DNA of 9,040 nt from an uncultured Lachnospiraceae bacterium (GTDB lineage: Bacteria; Bacillota; Clostridia; Lachnospirales; Lachnospiraceae): NCBI GenBank assembly GCA_900554205.1, contig USGM01000120.1, positions 1 to 9,040 on the forward strand, in the 5' to 3' direction. The position numbers were made by a program, and so were the translations under genes. How positions within the stretch are numbered: the first letter of the stretch is position 1; each line of letters begins with the position of its first letter. The notes below the pieces were generated by a model. The model did not search any database, was not told where the DNA came from, and saw only the letters and a list, made by a program, of their open reading frames with translations. Shown in pieces: positions 1-7,859 of the stretch.

Positions 1-17
1 CCGCCATTATTTATTTT

Positions 18-920
18 CTAAAGCTTTTCACTGTAAATACTCTTGTAGCCTTCCCCGAAAATCTCCGTCGCGCTGGTGACAATCATGAAAGCATCCGGAT
101 CCTCCTCCCGCACGATCACCTCGACCTGCGCCGAGATCTGCTTCTTCATGACACACATGATAACGCTCTTCTCCTTGCCGCTGTACGCCCCGGTTCCCGA
201 AATATAGGTCACACCGATGTCAAGCTCCTCCAGCAGCCGCTTCGTTATGGATGCGTGGACATCGCTGATAATAAAGATCAGCTTTGCCCCATCCCGTCCG
301 TAAAGCACGACATCCAGCAGCACAGAATTGACAAAAACGACAAGTCCGGCATAGAGAGCGACATCCAGATCCTTGAACACAAATGCTGATGCCGTCACAA
401 TGGTTGCATCTGTAATCAGGAACAATGAGCCGGTCTTCAGGTGCGGGAACCGCAGCCGCAGCAGCTTCACGATAATATCTGTGCCACCGGTGGTGGCTCC
501 CGCCTTAAATACCAGTCCGATTCCGACCGCCATCAATGCCCCGCCGACCAGCGCCGCAAGAAACCGGTCCTCCGTTGCCACCCCGAAGTCCGCCAGCAGA
601 TTAATGAAAAAAGAGGTCACCGCCGTGCAGTATAAGGTGGACAGAATAAAGTGCAGACCGAATTTCCACATACCGAGAATGATGATAGGTATGTTGATAA
701 TCAGAACCCATGTTCCCGTCTCCAGTCCGCTAAGTCTGTTCAATATGATGGCGATACCCGTGACACCGCCCGGCGCAAGGGAATTCGGATCAAGGAACAG
801 ACTGACCGCCACCGCATAGAGAAAGGATGCCATCGTAATCATCAGATAATCCAGTATCCTGCGTTTCCAGGTCTTCTTTTGTTCAAACCGGATCTCCATC
901 TGCTGCTCCTTTGTCATCAT
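18..920 (-). CDS. YitT family membrane protein (DUF161 + DUF2179)
   Basis: Predicted integral membrane protein of about 300 residues, normal for the family. About six hydrophobic segments are visible (roughly residues 25-43, 70-84, 89-109, 120-138, 164-182 and 186-207). The family's glycine-rich motifs GGVTG (51-55) and GATTGGTD (141-148) lie between them. A soluble C-terminal part (about 213-293) fits the DUF2179 domain. The molecular function of the family is not established; transport has been proposed, so no substrate is assigned. Start choice: the frame opens at a TTG at 935, but GGAGG at 929-933 sits 8 bases before the ATG at 918-920, ideal spacing, while the TTG has only a poorly placed AAGGA. 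I therefore start at 920. The gene follows a strong terminator with only about 41 bases between them, and I see no convincing promoter, so its expression may depend on readthrough. Family call is firm; role unknown. Confidence 0.92.
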   Translation of the reverse strand: MMTKEQQMEIRFEQKKTWKRRILDYLMITMASFLYAVAVSLFLDPNSLAPGGVTGIAIILNRLSGLETGTWVLIINIPIIILGMWKFGLHFILSTLYCTAVTSFFINLLADFGVATEDRFLAALVGGALMAVGIGLVFKAGATTGGTDIIVKLLRLRFPHLKTGSLFLITDATIVTASAFVFKDLDVALYAGLVVFVNSVLLDVVLYGRDGAKLIFIISDVHASITKRLLEELDIGVTYISGTGAYSGKEKSVIMCVMKKQISAQVEVIVREEDPDAFMIVTSATEIFGEGYKSIYSEKL

Positions 921-928
921 TGCCATTT

Positions 929-933
929 CCTCC
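929..933 (-). promoter_or_regulatory. Ribosome binding site that sets the yitT start
   Basis: GGAGG on the minus strand, 8 bases before the ATG at 918-920. It overlaps codons of the longer TTG-initiated reading, which argues against the TTG at 935. It is only about 2 bases from the ATG at 924-926, too close for that start. Confidence 0.7.
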
Positions 934-961
934 AAACTTCCTTTTTAATCTGCCCTCACGC

Positions 962-992
962 AAAAATCCGCATACTTTAATATGCGGATTTT
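962..992 (-). terminator. Rho-independent terminator after ilvA
   Basis: A perfect inverted repeat: AAAATCCGCATA (963-974), a 6-base loop, then TATGCGGATTTT (981-992). Read on the minus strand, the GC-containing core is followed by five T (966-962), the classical intrinsic terminator pattern. It begins about 55 bases after the ilvA stop and lies about 41 bases before the yitT start. In the plus direction it ends in four T, so it could stop weakly in that direction too, but no plus-strand gene approaches it. A smaller hairpin, GTGAA-ATAA-TTCAC, lies just upstream at 997-1010. Confidence 0.88.
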
Positions 993-1046
993 ATCGGTGA
1001 AATAATTCACTTCTTTTAAGAATCTACAAAAACTTTCCGTTTCACA

Positions 1047-2270
1047 TCAGATTACAGTCGGCATCAGCTTCGGCTGATAGCCCTCTTTTTCAAGCGCCTG
1101 TATGATCTGGTTCTTATGCTCCGTGCCGAATGCCTCCATGGTGATCTTAAGCTCTACAGCAGCGCTGCGGTTGATTGAGACGAACTGGTTATGCTCCAGC
1201 TTGATTACGTTGCCGTTCACTCCCGCGATCACGCCGGACACCCTGCACAGCTCGCCCGGCTTGTCGGGAAGCAGTACGGACACGGTAAAGATTCTGTCGC
1301 GGAGAATCAGTCCCTGCTGAACCACGGAGGACATTGTGATGACGTCCATGTTGCCGCCGCTTAAGATCGAAACAATCTTCTTATCCTTCACATCCAGATG
1401 CTTCAGGGCCGCAACGGTCAGAAGCCCCGAATTTTCAACGACCATCTTGTGATTTTCTACCATATCCAGAAATGCCACTACAAGCTCTCTGTCCTCCACT
1501 GTAATGATGCCATCCAGATTCTGCTTAATGTAGGGGAACAGCTTGCTGCCGGGGGTCTTAACCGCAGTACCGTCAGCGATCGTATTGACTTTAGGCAGGG
1601 TTGTCACCTTGTCAGCCTCGAGCGATGCCTGCATGCAGTTCGCACCCGCCGGTTCCACACCGATCACCTCGATCTTCGGATTCAACAGCTTTGCAAGCGT
1701 TGAGACGCCGGTTGCCAGTCCGCCTCCGCCGATCGGCACAAGAATATAGTCCACCAGCGGCAGTTCCTTTACGATCTCCATCGCTATCGTTCCCTGTCCG
1801 GTCGCCACGGCGAGGTCATCAAAGGGATGGATAAAGGTATAGCCGTGCTCCTCCGCCAGCTCATAAGCCTTCGCGCATGCCTCGTCATAGACATCTCCGA
1901 ACAGCACAACCTCCGCGCCGTAGCTCTTGGTGCGGTTGACCTTGATCAGCGGTGTCGTCGTCGGCATCACGATCGTCGCCTTGCTTCCGAAGCACTTTGC
2001 CGCGTAAGCAACACCCTGTGCATGATTTCCCGCCGATGCGGTTATCAGTCCCTTTGCCCGCTCCTCGTCGCTCAGCGTGCTCATCTTGTAGTAAGCGCCC
2101 CTCACCTTGTACGCGCCTGTAAACTGTAGATTTTCAGGCTTCAGGTAGACCTTGTTTCCTGTCTGCGCGCTCAGGAAATCACTGTAGATCAGCTTTGTCT
2201 CCAGCGTCACTTTCTTGACGATCTCCGCTGCTTCCTCAAATTTTTTCAACGTCAGCATCTGTTCTTCCAT
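1047..2270 (-). CDS. ilvA: Threonine ammonia-lyase (threonine dehydratase), medium form with ACT domain
   Basis: PLP enzyme that deaminates L-threonine to 2-oxobutanoate and ammonia, normally the first committed step to isoleucine; family members also act on serine. About 407 residues. Visible motifs: PLP lysine K55 in TGAYKVRGA, the substrate loop TASAGNHAQG (77-86), the phosphate-binding GGGGLATG (181-188), ADGTAVKTPG (232-241) and SGGN (304-307), whose serine faces the pyridine nitrogen. A single ACT domain occupies about 329-405 (PDKPGELCRVSGVIAG at its start), the usual site of amino acid feedback. One ACT domain and this length separate it from the longer two-ACT biosynthetic enzyme of E. 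coli and from the ACT-less TdcB type. Start: a GTG at 2282 opens the frame, but AAAGGTG (2280-2286) lies 9 bases before the ATG at 2268-2270, so I chose the ATG. It starts 21 bases after the ftsY stop, with no terminator between, so it is probably cotranscribed. Biosynthetic versus catabolic use cannot be decided here. Confidence 0.95.
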   Translation of the reverse strand: MEEQMLTLKKFEEAAEIVKKVTLETKLIYSDFLSAQTGNKVYLKPENLQFTGAYKVRGAYYKMSTLSDEERAKGLITASAGNHAQGVAYAAKCFGSKATIVMPTTTPLIKVNRTKSYGAEVVLFGDVYDEACAKAYELAEEHGYTFIHPFDDLAVATGQGTIAMEIVKELPLVDYILVPIGGGGLATGVSTLAKLLNPKIEVIGVEPAGANCMQASLEADKVTTLPKVNTIADGTAVKTPGSKLFPYIKQNLDGIITVEDRELVVAFLDMVENHKMVVENSGLLTVAALKHLDVKDKKIVSILSGGNMDVITMSSVVQQGLILRDRIFTVSVLLPDKPGELCRVSGVIAGVNGNVIKLEHNQFVSINRSAAVELKITMEAFGTEHKNQIIQALEKEGYQPKLMPTVI

Positions 2271-2279
2271 ACCATTACA

Positions 2280-2286
2280 CACCTTT
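2280..2286 (-). promoter_or_regulatory. Ribosome binding site that sets the ilvA start
   Basis: AAAGGTG on the minus strand, 9 bases before the ATG at 2268-2270 and within the short ftsY-ilvA gap. It overlaps the alternative GTG at 2280-2282, which makes that codon an unlikely start. Confidence 0.5.
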
Positions 2287-2291
2287 CCTGT

Positions 2292-3248
2292 TTATTCTTC
2301 GCTGTCGTCAGTCTCCTCGTCCCTGACATCAAACAGTGCATTCACGAACTCATCCGAATCAAATTTCTGTAAATCCTCGATTGTCTCACCGACACCGATA
2401 TATTTCACCGGCACCTGCAGCTCAGACTGTATCGCCACCGCGATCCCGCCCTTTGCCGTTCCATCCATCTTCGTCAGGATAATTCCCGTCAGGTTCGCCA
2501 CCTCACCGAACTCCCTCGCCTGTACCAGTGCGTTCTGTCCGGTCGTTCCGTCGAGCACAATCAGGTTCTCCCTGTGCGCATCCGGGAACTCGCGGTCGAT
2601 GATACGGTTCATCTTCCGCAATTCTTCCATGAGATTCTTCTTGTTGTGCAATCTGCCTGCTGTATCGATCAGCAGGACATCAACGCCTCTCGCCTTCGCC
2701 GCCGTGACAGCATCATATACGACGCTCGCCGGATCTGCACCCTCGTTTCCGCCGACCATCGGAACCTCCGCACGTCTTGCCCACTCCGCCAGCTGGTCTC
2801 CCGCAGCCGCACGGAAGGTATCCGCCGCTGCGATCAGTACCTTTCTTCCGTCCTCCTTCAGCTTGCCAGCCAGCTTGCCGACAGAGGTCGTCTTACCGAC
2901 GCCGTTTACGCCGATGACCATAATCACGGAGCGCTCCTTCTCGAAATCATAGGCATTCTCACCGACGCGCATCTGCTCCTTGATGCTGTCGATCAGAAGC
3001 TGCTTGCATTCCGCAGGCTCCTTGATATGTTTCTCCCTGATCTGATCCTTCAGGCGCTCTATAATATCATTCGTCGCATTCACGCCGATGTCGCCCATGA
3101 TCAGTATTTCTTCCAGTTCCTCGTAGAAATCGTCGTCAATGGAGGAAAAGCCGCTGAAGACCCGGTCAATGCCGCGCACAATATTATTTCTTGTCTTTGT
3201 CAGCCCTTCCTTCAGCCGCGCAAAAAACCCTTTCTTTTCTTCGCTCAT
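2292..3248 (-). CDS. ftsY: Signal recognition particle receptor FtsY
   Basis: SRP-family GTPase that docks ribosome-SRP complexes at the membrane by pairing with Ffh, delivering nascent membrane proteins to SecYEG. 318 residues. The helical N domain spans about 1-100 and the NG GTPase core follows: G1 GVNGVGKT (113-120), G2 DTFRAAA (143-149), G3 DTAGR (195-199), GQNA (237-240), G4 TKMD (259-262) and GVGE (285-288). It is a short form without the long acidic N-terminal A domain of E. coli FtsY; the first residues (MSEEKKGFFARLKEGL) form a basic amphipathic helix that could touch the membrane. The C-terminus instead ends in a run of acidic residues (about 310-318). The start at 3246-3248 has AGGA 7 bases upstream. 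It lies 17 bases after the smc stop, so it is cotranscribed with smc. Ffh (TKMD and GTPase motifs are shared) is excluded because there is no methionine-rich M domain. Confidence 0.98.
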   Translation of the reverse strand: MSEEKKGFFARLKEGLTKTRNNIVRGIDRVFSGFSSIDDDFYEELEEILIMGDIGVNATNDIIERLKDQIREKHIKEPAECKQLLIDSIKEQMRVGENAYDFEKERSVIMVIGVNGVGKTTSVGKLAGKLKEDGRKVLIAAADTFRAAAGDQLAEWARRAEVPMVGGNEGADPASVVYDAVTAAKARGVDVLLIDTAGRLHNKKNLMEELRKMNRIIDREFPDAHRENLIVLDGTTGQNALVQAREFGEVANLTGIILTKMDGTAKGGIAVAIQSELQVPVKYIGVGETIEDLQKFDSDEFVNALFDVRDEETDDSEE

Positions 3249-3265
3249 GCAACCATCCTTCCTTT

Positions 3266-6200
3266 TTAGTCCGTCAGCTCCTTATCGATCAGGTTGACGC
3301 TGACAAGCGTTGACACACCCTTTTCCTGCATTGTGATACCGTAGAGACGGTCAACCTGCTCCATGGTTCCCCTTCTGTGCGTAATGACAATAAACTGCGT
3401 ATTCTTTGTCAGCTTATGTAAATACTTCGCAAAGCGTCCCACGTTGGAATCATCCAGCGCCGCCTCGATTTCATCCAGCAGACAGAACGGTGAAGGCTTC
3501 AGATTCTGGATGGCAAACAGCAGTGAGATTGCCGTCAGCGCCTTTTCTCCACCGGACAGCTGCATCATATTCTGCAGCTTCTTTCCCGGCGGCTGGGCGA
3601 TGATCCGGATTCCCGCCTCCAGAATATCCTCATCCTCCATCAGCTCCAGCGTACCCTTTCCGCCGCCGAACAGTTCCTTGAATACCTTGTCAAACTCCCT
3701 GTTGATCTCAGCGAATTTCTCGGTAAACTGTTTTCTCATGGCGCTGTCAAGCTCCTCGATGATACCCTCCAGTGTCTTCTCCGCCTCGACAAGGTCGTCA
3801 TGCTGGGTCTTCATAAAGGTGAAGCGCTCCATCAGGTTCTTATAGTCCTCGATAGCATTGACATTGACGTCACCGAGCTTTCGGATCTGATCCTTCAGCG
3901 CGAAAATCTCCTTCTTCATGGACGGCAGGTCGGTCATGTTTTCATCTCTCGCCGCTGCTGCATCCGTCAGCGTGATCTCGTACTCATCCCACATGTAGTT
4001 GATCTGTGCTTCCAGATTTTCGCCCAGCTTTTCCTTCTGGGTATTCAGTCGGAAGACCTCCTTGTCCAGCGCAGCCTTCTTCTCCGCCATCTCCTCACGG
4101 CTCTGAAAGAAATTCTTCTGCTTCGCATTCAGTTCCTCACGGCGCGCCACGCTTTCCTTCAGCTTACTCTCGGATTCATTCTGTGCATCGTAAGATGCCT
4201 CGATTGTTTTCTCGATCTCTGCAATATTCTGCTTTTTATGTTCTACCTCTGCGCTGTTCTTTTCCAGTGCCTCAAGGATCTCGTCAAGTTCTGCCTGCGA
4301 ACGGCTGATCTCCTCGTCGATACGATCCACGTTGGTCTGCTTAAAGCCCTGTGTCTGGCGCATCTTTTCAACGCGCATCTCCCAGTCGGACACACGGGCG
4401 GCAGCTTCCGTCTCCAGCCGTCTCGCATCCTCAAGCTCCTTCTGGAAGCCTGCGATCTGTTCCTGCGTGCTCTTCTCGAGCTCTTCGCTTCCCACCAGCT
4501 CCTGCTGGATGGATTCCTTGTCGTTTCTGATCTCGAAGATCTTGCTCTCGATCTCCTTCTCCTCCAGCTTCAAGGATGCCTCAGCCTCGACCTCCTCGTC
4601 CATACGCTCGCGCGCCTGTTCGATGTTGAGCCGTGCCGTGTTCTGCTCGATCGACTGTCTCTGAATCTCCGTTTTCAACGCTTCCAGATCCATACGCATG
4701 CGGTTACGGTTCGTCTTCGTGTCATCAATTTCCCGGTTCATCTGGTCGATGGCTGCGAGCAGCTTTTTCACATTCTTTTCAAGCTCTTCGATCTCCCGGC
4801 GTCTTCCGAGAAGGTTGCTGTTGTTCTTAAAGGCACCGCCGCTAATCGCACCGCCGGGAACCAGAAGTTCACCCTCCAGTGTCACCATACGGATGCCGTA
4901 ATCGAATTTTCTCGCAATCTTAACCGCATTGTCAACATTGTCAACGACAACGATACGCCCGAGCATCGCCTTCGCCACATTCCGGTATCTCTCCTCAATG
5001 CGCACCAGCTCATCCGCCATGCCGATGACACCCTTTTCGGACAACGCCTCGGGATTCTTGAACTCCTGCGGCTTGTTGATACTCGTGAGAGGAAGGAAGG
5101 TCGCACGTCCCAACCGATTCTCCTTCAGAAAGCGGATCATCTTCTTCGCCGTCTCCTCGTCGTCCGTGACAATATTCTGGATATTGCCGCCGAGCGCCGT
5201 CTCAATCGCCGTCTCGTACTTCTTCTCCACCTTGATAATATCCGCAACAACGCCGACGATTCCCGGATTCTTTTCCTTCTGCTCCATGACCTTCTTGACG
5301 CTTCCGCCATAGCCTTCATAGCGCTCCGTCAGGTTGGACAATGCCTCCAGCTTGGATTTCTCCATATGGTAGGCGCTCTGCGTCTCTCTGAGCTTTGCAT
5401 CCTTCTTGGAGAGAGCTTCCCTGATATTTCCCAGTTCAAGCTCCGTCGCAGCCACCTGCTCCGTCATCTTCCTTAATTCTTCCGTCACCTCGGCAAAGTG
5501 CTCTTCCAGCTTCTTAAGGTTCTCTTCCCTTGCCGCCTCGTCCGACTTTGCTCTCAACAGGCGGGAATTCAGTTCCGCCCTGCGGATGTTCACCTGCTCC
5601 ATCATCGTATCAAAGCGCCCCATCTTCGACTTGATCGTCGCTCTCTGGTTCAGCTCTCCGATAATGGTATTCTTTCCAGCCTCTATGGCGTTGTTCAGTT
5701 CCTCGATCTTTGCCTGAATCTCATCCAGCTTTGCCTTCTCCGCCTCCGCGGTGGCAACGATCTCCTGAACCTGGATGTCCGTCTCGCTCTTCTCCGTAAG
5801 GATCGATTCCTTATCCTTCTTCTTCGCTGAGATTTCCTCCTCCAGCGCGTTCCGCCGGTTAGTGAGATGCGCCTCACTGCCCTTTGCGGAGTTGATCTGC
5901 TCCTTCAGGACGTTCATCTCGCCTTCCAGCTTCCCCCGCATCAGTCCGGTGTCCGTCACCGTGCTTCTCGCCTGCTCTATCGCTTCCTCAAGGCTCTCGA
6001 TCTCCGCCTGTATCTGCTCGTATTCTTCCTTGATGCCCTCGTATTTTCCGTTCGTGTCCTCAAGCTCCGCGTTGGCGAGGTTATACTTCTCCTCCACCTG
6101 CTCCAGCTGCTCGCGCAGACGCTTATTCTCCAGCAGGAAAACATTGATGTCCAGCGTCTTCAATTCTTCCTTCTTGCGCAGATAGACCTTTGCCACCTCA

Positions 6201-6826
6201 GACTGGCGTTCGAGCGGCCCGACCTGCTTCTCCAGTTCGGACAGGATGTCGTTTACACGGATAAGGTTCTGCTTTTCATTCTCAAGCTTTGTCTGGGCAG
6301 CCGCCTTTCTGCGCTTGAATTTCACAATTCCCGCCGCCTCGTCAAAGAGTTCACGCCTCTCCTCCGGTTTTCCGCTCAGGATCTTATCAATCTGTCCCTG
6401 TCCGATGATGGAATAGCCTTCCTTGCCGATACCCGTATCGTAGAACAGTTCGTTGACATCCTTTAAACGGCACGGGCTGCCGTTGATCAGATATTCACTT
6501 TCTCCGGAACGGTAAATCCGCCTTGCCACAGTGACCTCATCAAAGTCAATGGCAAGCTGATGATCCGCGTTGTCAAGCGTTATGGCTACATAAGCATAAC
6601 TCAGCGGCTTTCTGTTCTCTGTCCCCGAGAAAATGACATCCTGCATGCTGGCACCGCGCAGCTGTTTGACACGCTGTTCTCCGAGCACCCAGCGGACGGC
6701 ATCCGCCACATTGCTCTTTCCGCTGCCGTTCGGCCCGACGATACCCGTGATGCCGTTGTGGAACTGAAACATTATCTTGTTTGCAAACGACTTGAAACCC
6801 TGTACCTCAATACTTTTTAAATACAT
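3266..6826 (-). CDS. smc: Chromosome partition/condensation ATPase SMC
   Basis: Structural maintenance of chromosomes protein, the ATPase core of the SMC-ScpAB condensin that loads near origins and helps separate sister chromosomes. 1186 residues, full length for bacterial SMC. Head, N-terminal half: Walker A GPNGSGKS (31-38), a likely DNA-sensing arginine in QLRG (R57) and the Q-loop IGQGQID (141-147). Two long coiled-coil arms rich in Glu, Lys, Gln and Arg flank a hinge at about 505-665, marked by YGGSVKKVM and LLVPGGAISGG. Head, C-terminal half: signature LSGGEK (1090-1095), Walker B FCLLDE (1114-1119) with the catalytic glutamate E1119, then a D-loop ALDDSN. Its ATG (6824-6826) lies inside the end of rnc; GAGGG 9 bases upstream, itself within rnc, serves as the ribosome site. 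ScpA and ScpB are not encoded here, as is usual, since they are normally elsewhere. The frame is intact throughout. Confidence 0.99.
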   Translation of the reverse strand: MYLKSIEVQGFKSFANKIMFQFHNGITGIVGPNGSGKSNVADAVRWVLGEQRVKQLRGASMQDVIFSGTENRKPLSYAYVAITLDNADHQLAIDFDEVTVARRIYRSGESEYLINGSPCRLKDVNELFYDTGIGKEGYSIIGQGQIDKILSGKPEERRELFDEAAGIVKFKRRKAAAQTKLENEKQNLIRVNDILSELEKQVGPLERQSEVAKVYLRKKEELKTLDINVFLLENKRLREQLEQVEEKYNLANAELEDTNGKYEGIKEEYEQIQAEIESLEEAIEQARSTVTDTGLMRGKLEGEMNVLKEQINSAKGSEAHLTNRRNALEEEISAKKKDKESILTEKSETDIQVQEIVATAEAEKAKLDEIQAKIEELNNAIEAGKNTIIGELNQRATIKSKMGRFDTMMEQVNIRRAELNSRLLRAKSDEAAREENLKKLEEHFAEVTEELRKMTEQVAATELELGNIREALSKKDAKLRETQSAYHMEKSKLEALSNLTERYEGYGGSVKKVMEQKEKNPGIVGVVADIIKVEKKYETAIETALGGNIQNIVTDDEETAKKMIRFLKENRLGRATFLPLTSINKPQEFKNPEALSEKGVIGMADELVRIEERYRNVAKAMLGRIVVVDNVDNAVKIARKFDYGIRMVTLEGELLVPGGAISGGAFKNNSNLLGRRREIEELEKNVKKLLAAIDQMNREIDDTKTNRNRMRMDLEALKTEIQRQSIEQNTARLNIEQARERMDEEVEAEASLKLEEKEIESKIFEIRNDKESIQQELVGSEELEKSTQEQIAGFQKELEDARRLETEAAARVSDWEMRVEKMRQTQGFKQTNVDRIDEEISRSQAELDEILEALEKNSAEVEHKKQNIAEIEKTIEASYDAQNESESKLKESVARREELNAKQKNFFQSREEMAEKKAALDKEVFRLNTQKEKLGENLEAQINYMWDEYEITLTDAAAARDENMTDLPSMKKEIFALKDQIRKLGDVNVNAIEDYKNLMERFTFMKTQHDDLVEAEKTLEGIIEELDSAMRKQFTEKFAEINREFDKVFKELFGGGKGTLELMEDEDILEAGIRIIAQPPGKKLQNMMQLSGGEKALTAISLLFAIQNLKPSPFCLLDEIEAALDDSNVGRFAKYLHKLTKNTQFIVITHRRGTMEQVDRLYGITMQEKGVSTLVSVNLIDKELTD

Positions 6827-7517
6827 ATCCTCTATCCCTCAAAAGAAGCAGTGCCTTATAGGCTGCCTGTTGCTCTGCCGCCTTCTTCGTCCTTCCCGCG
6901 CCTTCTCCCAGAACCTCATTCTCCATGCGGACAGCAACCTTGAACAGCTTGTTGTGCTCCGGTCCGCTCTCCTCGAGAAGCTCATATTGGAACTCCTTCT
7001 TCAGTTTTCCCTGAATCAGCTCCTGCAGATTACTCTTGCTGTCATAAAAGAGCTGCTTGTCCTCGAGATCAGAAAGAATGAACCTGTGAATAAATGCCTT
7101 TGCCGGTTCCATACCGCCGTCAAGATAAATTGCGCCCGTCACCGCTTCCATGACATCCGAGATGATGCTGTCGCGCTCACGTCCGCCGGTATTTTCCTCG
7201 CCCTTTCCGAGCAGAATGAAATTACCCAGCTCAATATCCCTTGCGCAGAAGGCGAGTGAAGGCTCGCATACCATTGACGCGCGCATCTTGGTCAGTTCTC
7301 CCTCCGGAACCTCCGGGTGCTCATGAAACAGAAATTCACTGGAGACGAGCTCCAGCACTGCATCTCCGAGAAATTCCAGCCTCTCGTAGTCGCCGTTTTT
7401 ATTGATTTTCTGCTCATTCATATAGGAGCTGTGCGTCAATGCACGTTTCAGCAAAGCAGTGTTCTTAAAATGATAGCCTATCCGCTTTTGCAGATTTTCC
7501 ATTGTATATTCTTCCAT
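6807..7517 (-). CDS. rnc: Ribonuclease III
   Basis: Double-strand-specific endoribonuclease that processes rRNA precursors and degrades structured or antisense-paired RNA. About 236 residues, typical. The catalytic domain carries the signature ERLEFLGDAVLE (from about residue 45). The metal-binding residues are E48 and D52, and D121 and E124 in ISDVMEA, matching E. coli E41, D45, D114 and E117. A double-stranded RNA-binding domain fills about 160-228, with the typical ending GRTKKAAEQQAAYKAL. Start is uncertain: the frame is open to an ATG at 7527-7529, which lacks a ribosome site. GGAG (7523-7526) is 5 bases before the ATG at 7515-7517, chosen here. An ATG at 7500-7502 (MENLQKRIGYHF), with GGAAG 8 bases upstream, also fits the family N-terminus. 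The last 20 bases overlap smc in another frame, suggesting translational coupling. A terminator-like hairpin separates it from acpP. Confidence 0.97.
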   Translation of the reverse strand: MEEYTMENLQKRIGYHFKNTALLKRALTHSSYMNEQKINKNGDYERLEFLGDAVLELVSSEFLFHEHPEVPEGELTKMRASMVCEPSLAFCARDIELGNFILLGKGEENTGGRERDSIISDVMEAVTGAIYLDGGMEPAKAFIHRFILSDLEDKQLFYDSKSNLQELIQGKLKKEFQYELLEESGPEHNKLFKVAVRMENEVLGEGAGRTKKAAEQQAAYKALLLLRDRGYVFKKY

Positions 7518-7556
7518 CATTTCTCCCATTCCGAGGCGTCTATCCTATCCCTCTTC

Positions 7557-7593
7557 TCAAAACAAAGAGCAGTACGCTCAGCGGACTGCTCTT
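7557..7593 (-). terminator. Terminator or attenuator hairpin between acpP and rnc
   Basis: AAGAGCAGT (7565-7573) pairs perfectly with ACTGCTCTT (7585-7593). The apex can add a 3-bp CGC/GCG stem with a 3-base loop after one mismatch. On the minus strand the stem is followed by TGTTTTG, giving a broken U-tract. It starts about 18 bases after the acpP stop. The stem is strong and the U-tract imperfect, so partial termination is more likely than a complete stop. It could also be a processing or stabilising 3' structure for the plsX-acpP message. Confidence 0.75.
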
Positions 7594-7611
7594 ACTTACA
7601 TGAGCTTATAT

Positions 7612-7842
7612 TCAGTTTAACGCGCCTTTTATGAGTTCTACAGCCTCTTCAACTGTCGTGATCTTTTCCGCTTTTTCCGCAGGGATCTCAATGTCGAACT
7701 CCTCTTCGATTCCCATGATAATCTGGAACACATCCAGAGAATCCGCACCCAGATCATCCTGGAATGTTGTCTCCATCGTAATCTCGTTCGGATCTACATT
7801 CAGTACTTCCGCAATTACTTTTTTCAACTTTTCAAATTCCAT
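7612..7842 (-). CDS. acpP: Acyl carrier protein
   Basis: Small acidic carrier of fatty acyl chains during type II fatty acid synthesis and the acyl donor for PlsX; cytoplasmic. 76 residues, the standard length. The phosphopantetheine attachment site is S35 in GADSLD (32-37), placed at the start of helix II as in the family. The following helix is acidic (IEEEFDIEIP), the surface recognised by partner enzymes. The ATG at 7840-7842 has an excellent ribosome site, AAGGA 6 bases upstream, in keeping with high expression. It lies 17 bases after the plsX stop, so the two are surely cotranscribed. Unlike Bacillus subtilis, no fabD or fabG stands between plsX and acpP. A carrier protein for a secondary pathway is unlikely in this housekeeping context. 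Confidence 0.98.
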   Translation of the reverse strand: MEFEKLKKVIAEVLNVDPNEITMETTFQDDLGADSLDVFQIIMGIEEEFDIEIPAEKAEKITTVEEAVELIKGALN

Positions 7843-7859
7843 ATCGTTTCCTTCTTTCT

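Noticed and set aside
2215..3269. Open frames of 230-245 codons on the plus strand opposite ftsY
   Set aside because: They are Ser/Leu/Arg-rich shadows with no domain, lying fully over ftsY, which carries every SRP GTPase motif.
3800..5476. A 558-codon open frame on the plus strand, opposite smc
   Set aside because: It is the mirror of the SMC coiled coil: Glu and Lys codons (GAG, AAG) read as Leu codons on the other strand, giving a Leu-rich, domainless protein. No supporting ribosome site or promoter was evident, and smc is intact and full length.
7530..7611. A separate rnc promoter in the acpP-rnc gap
   Set aside because: The best pairs (TTGTTT with a GGATAG-like -10) are poor matches, and overlap the hairpin; not good enough to annotate.
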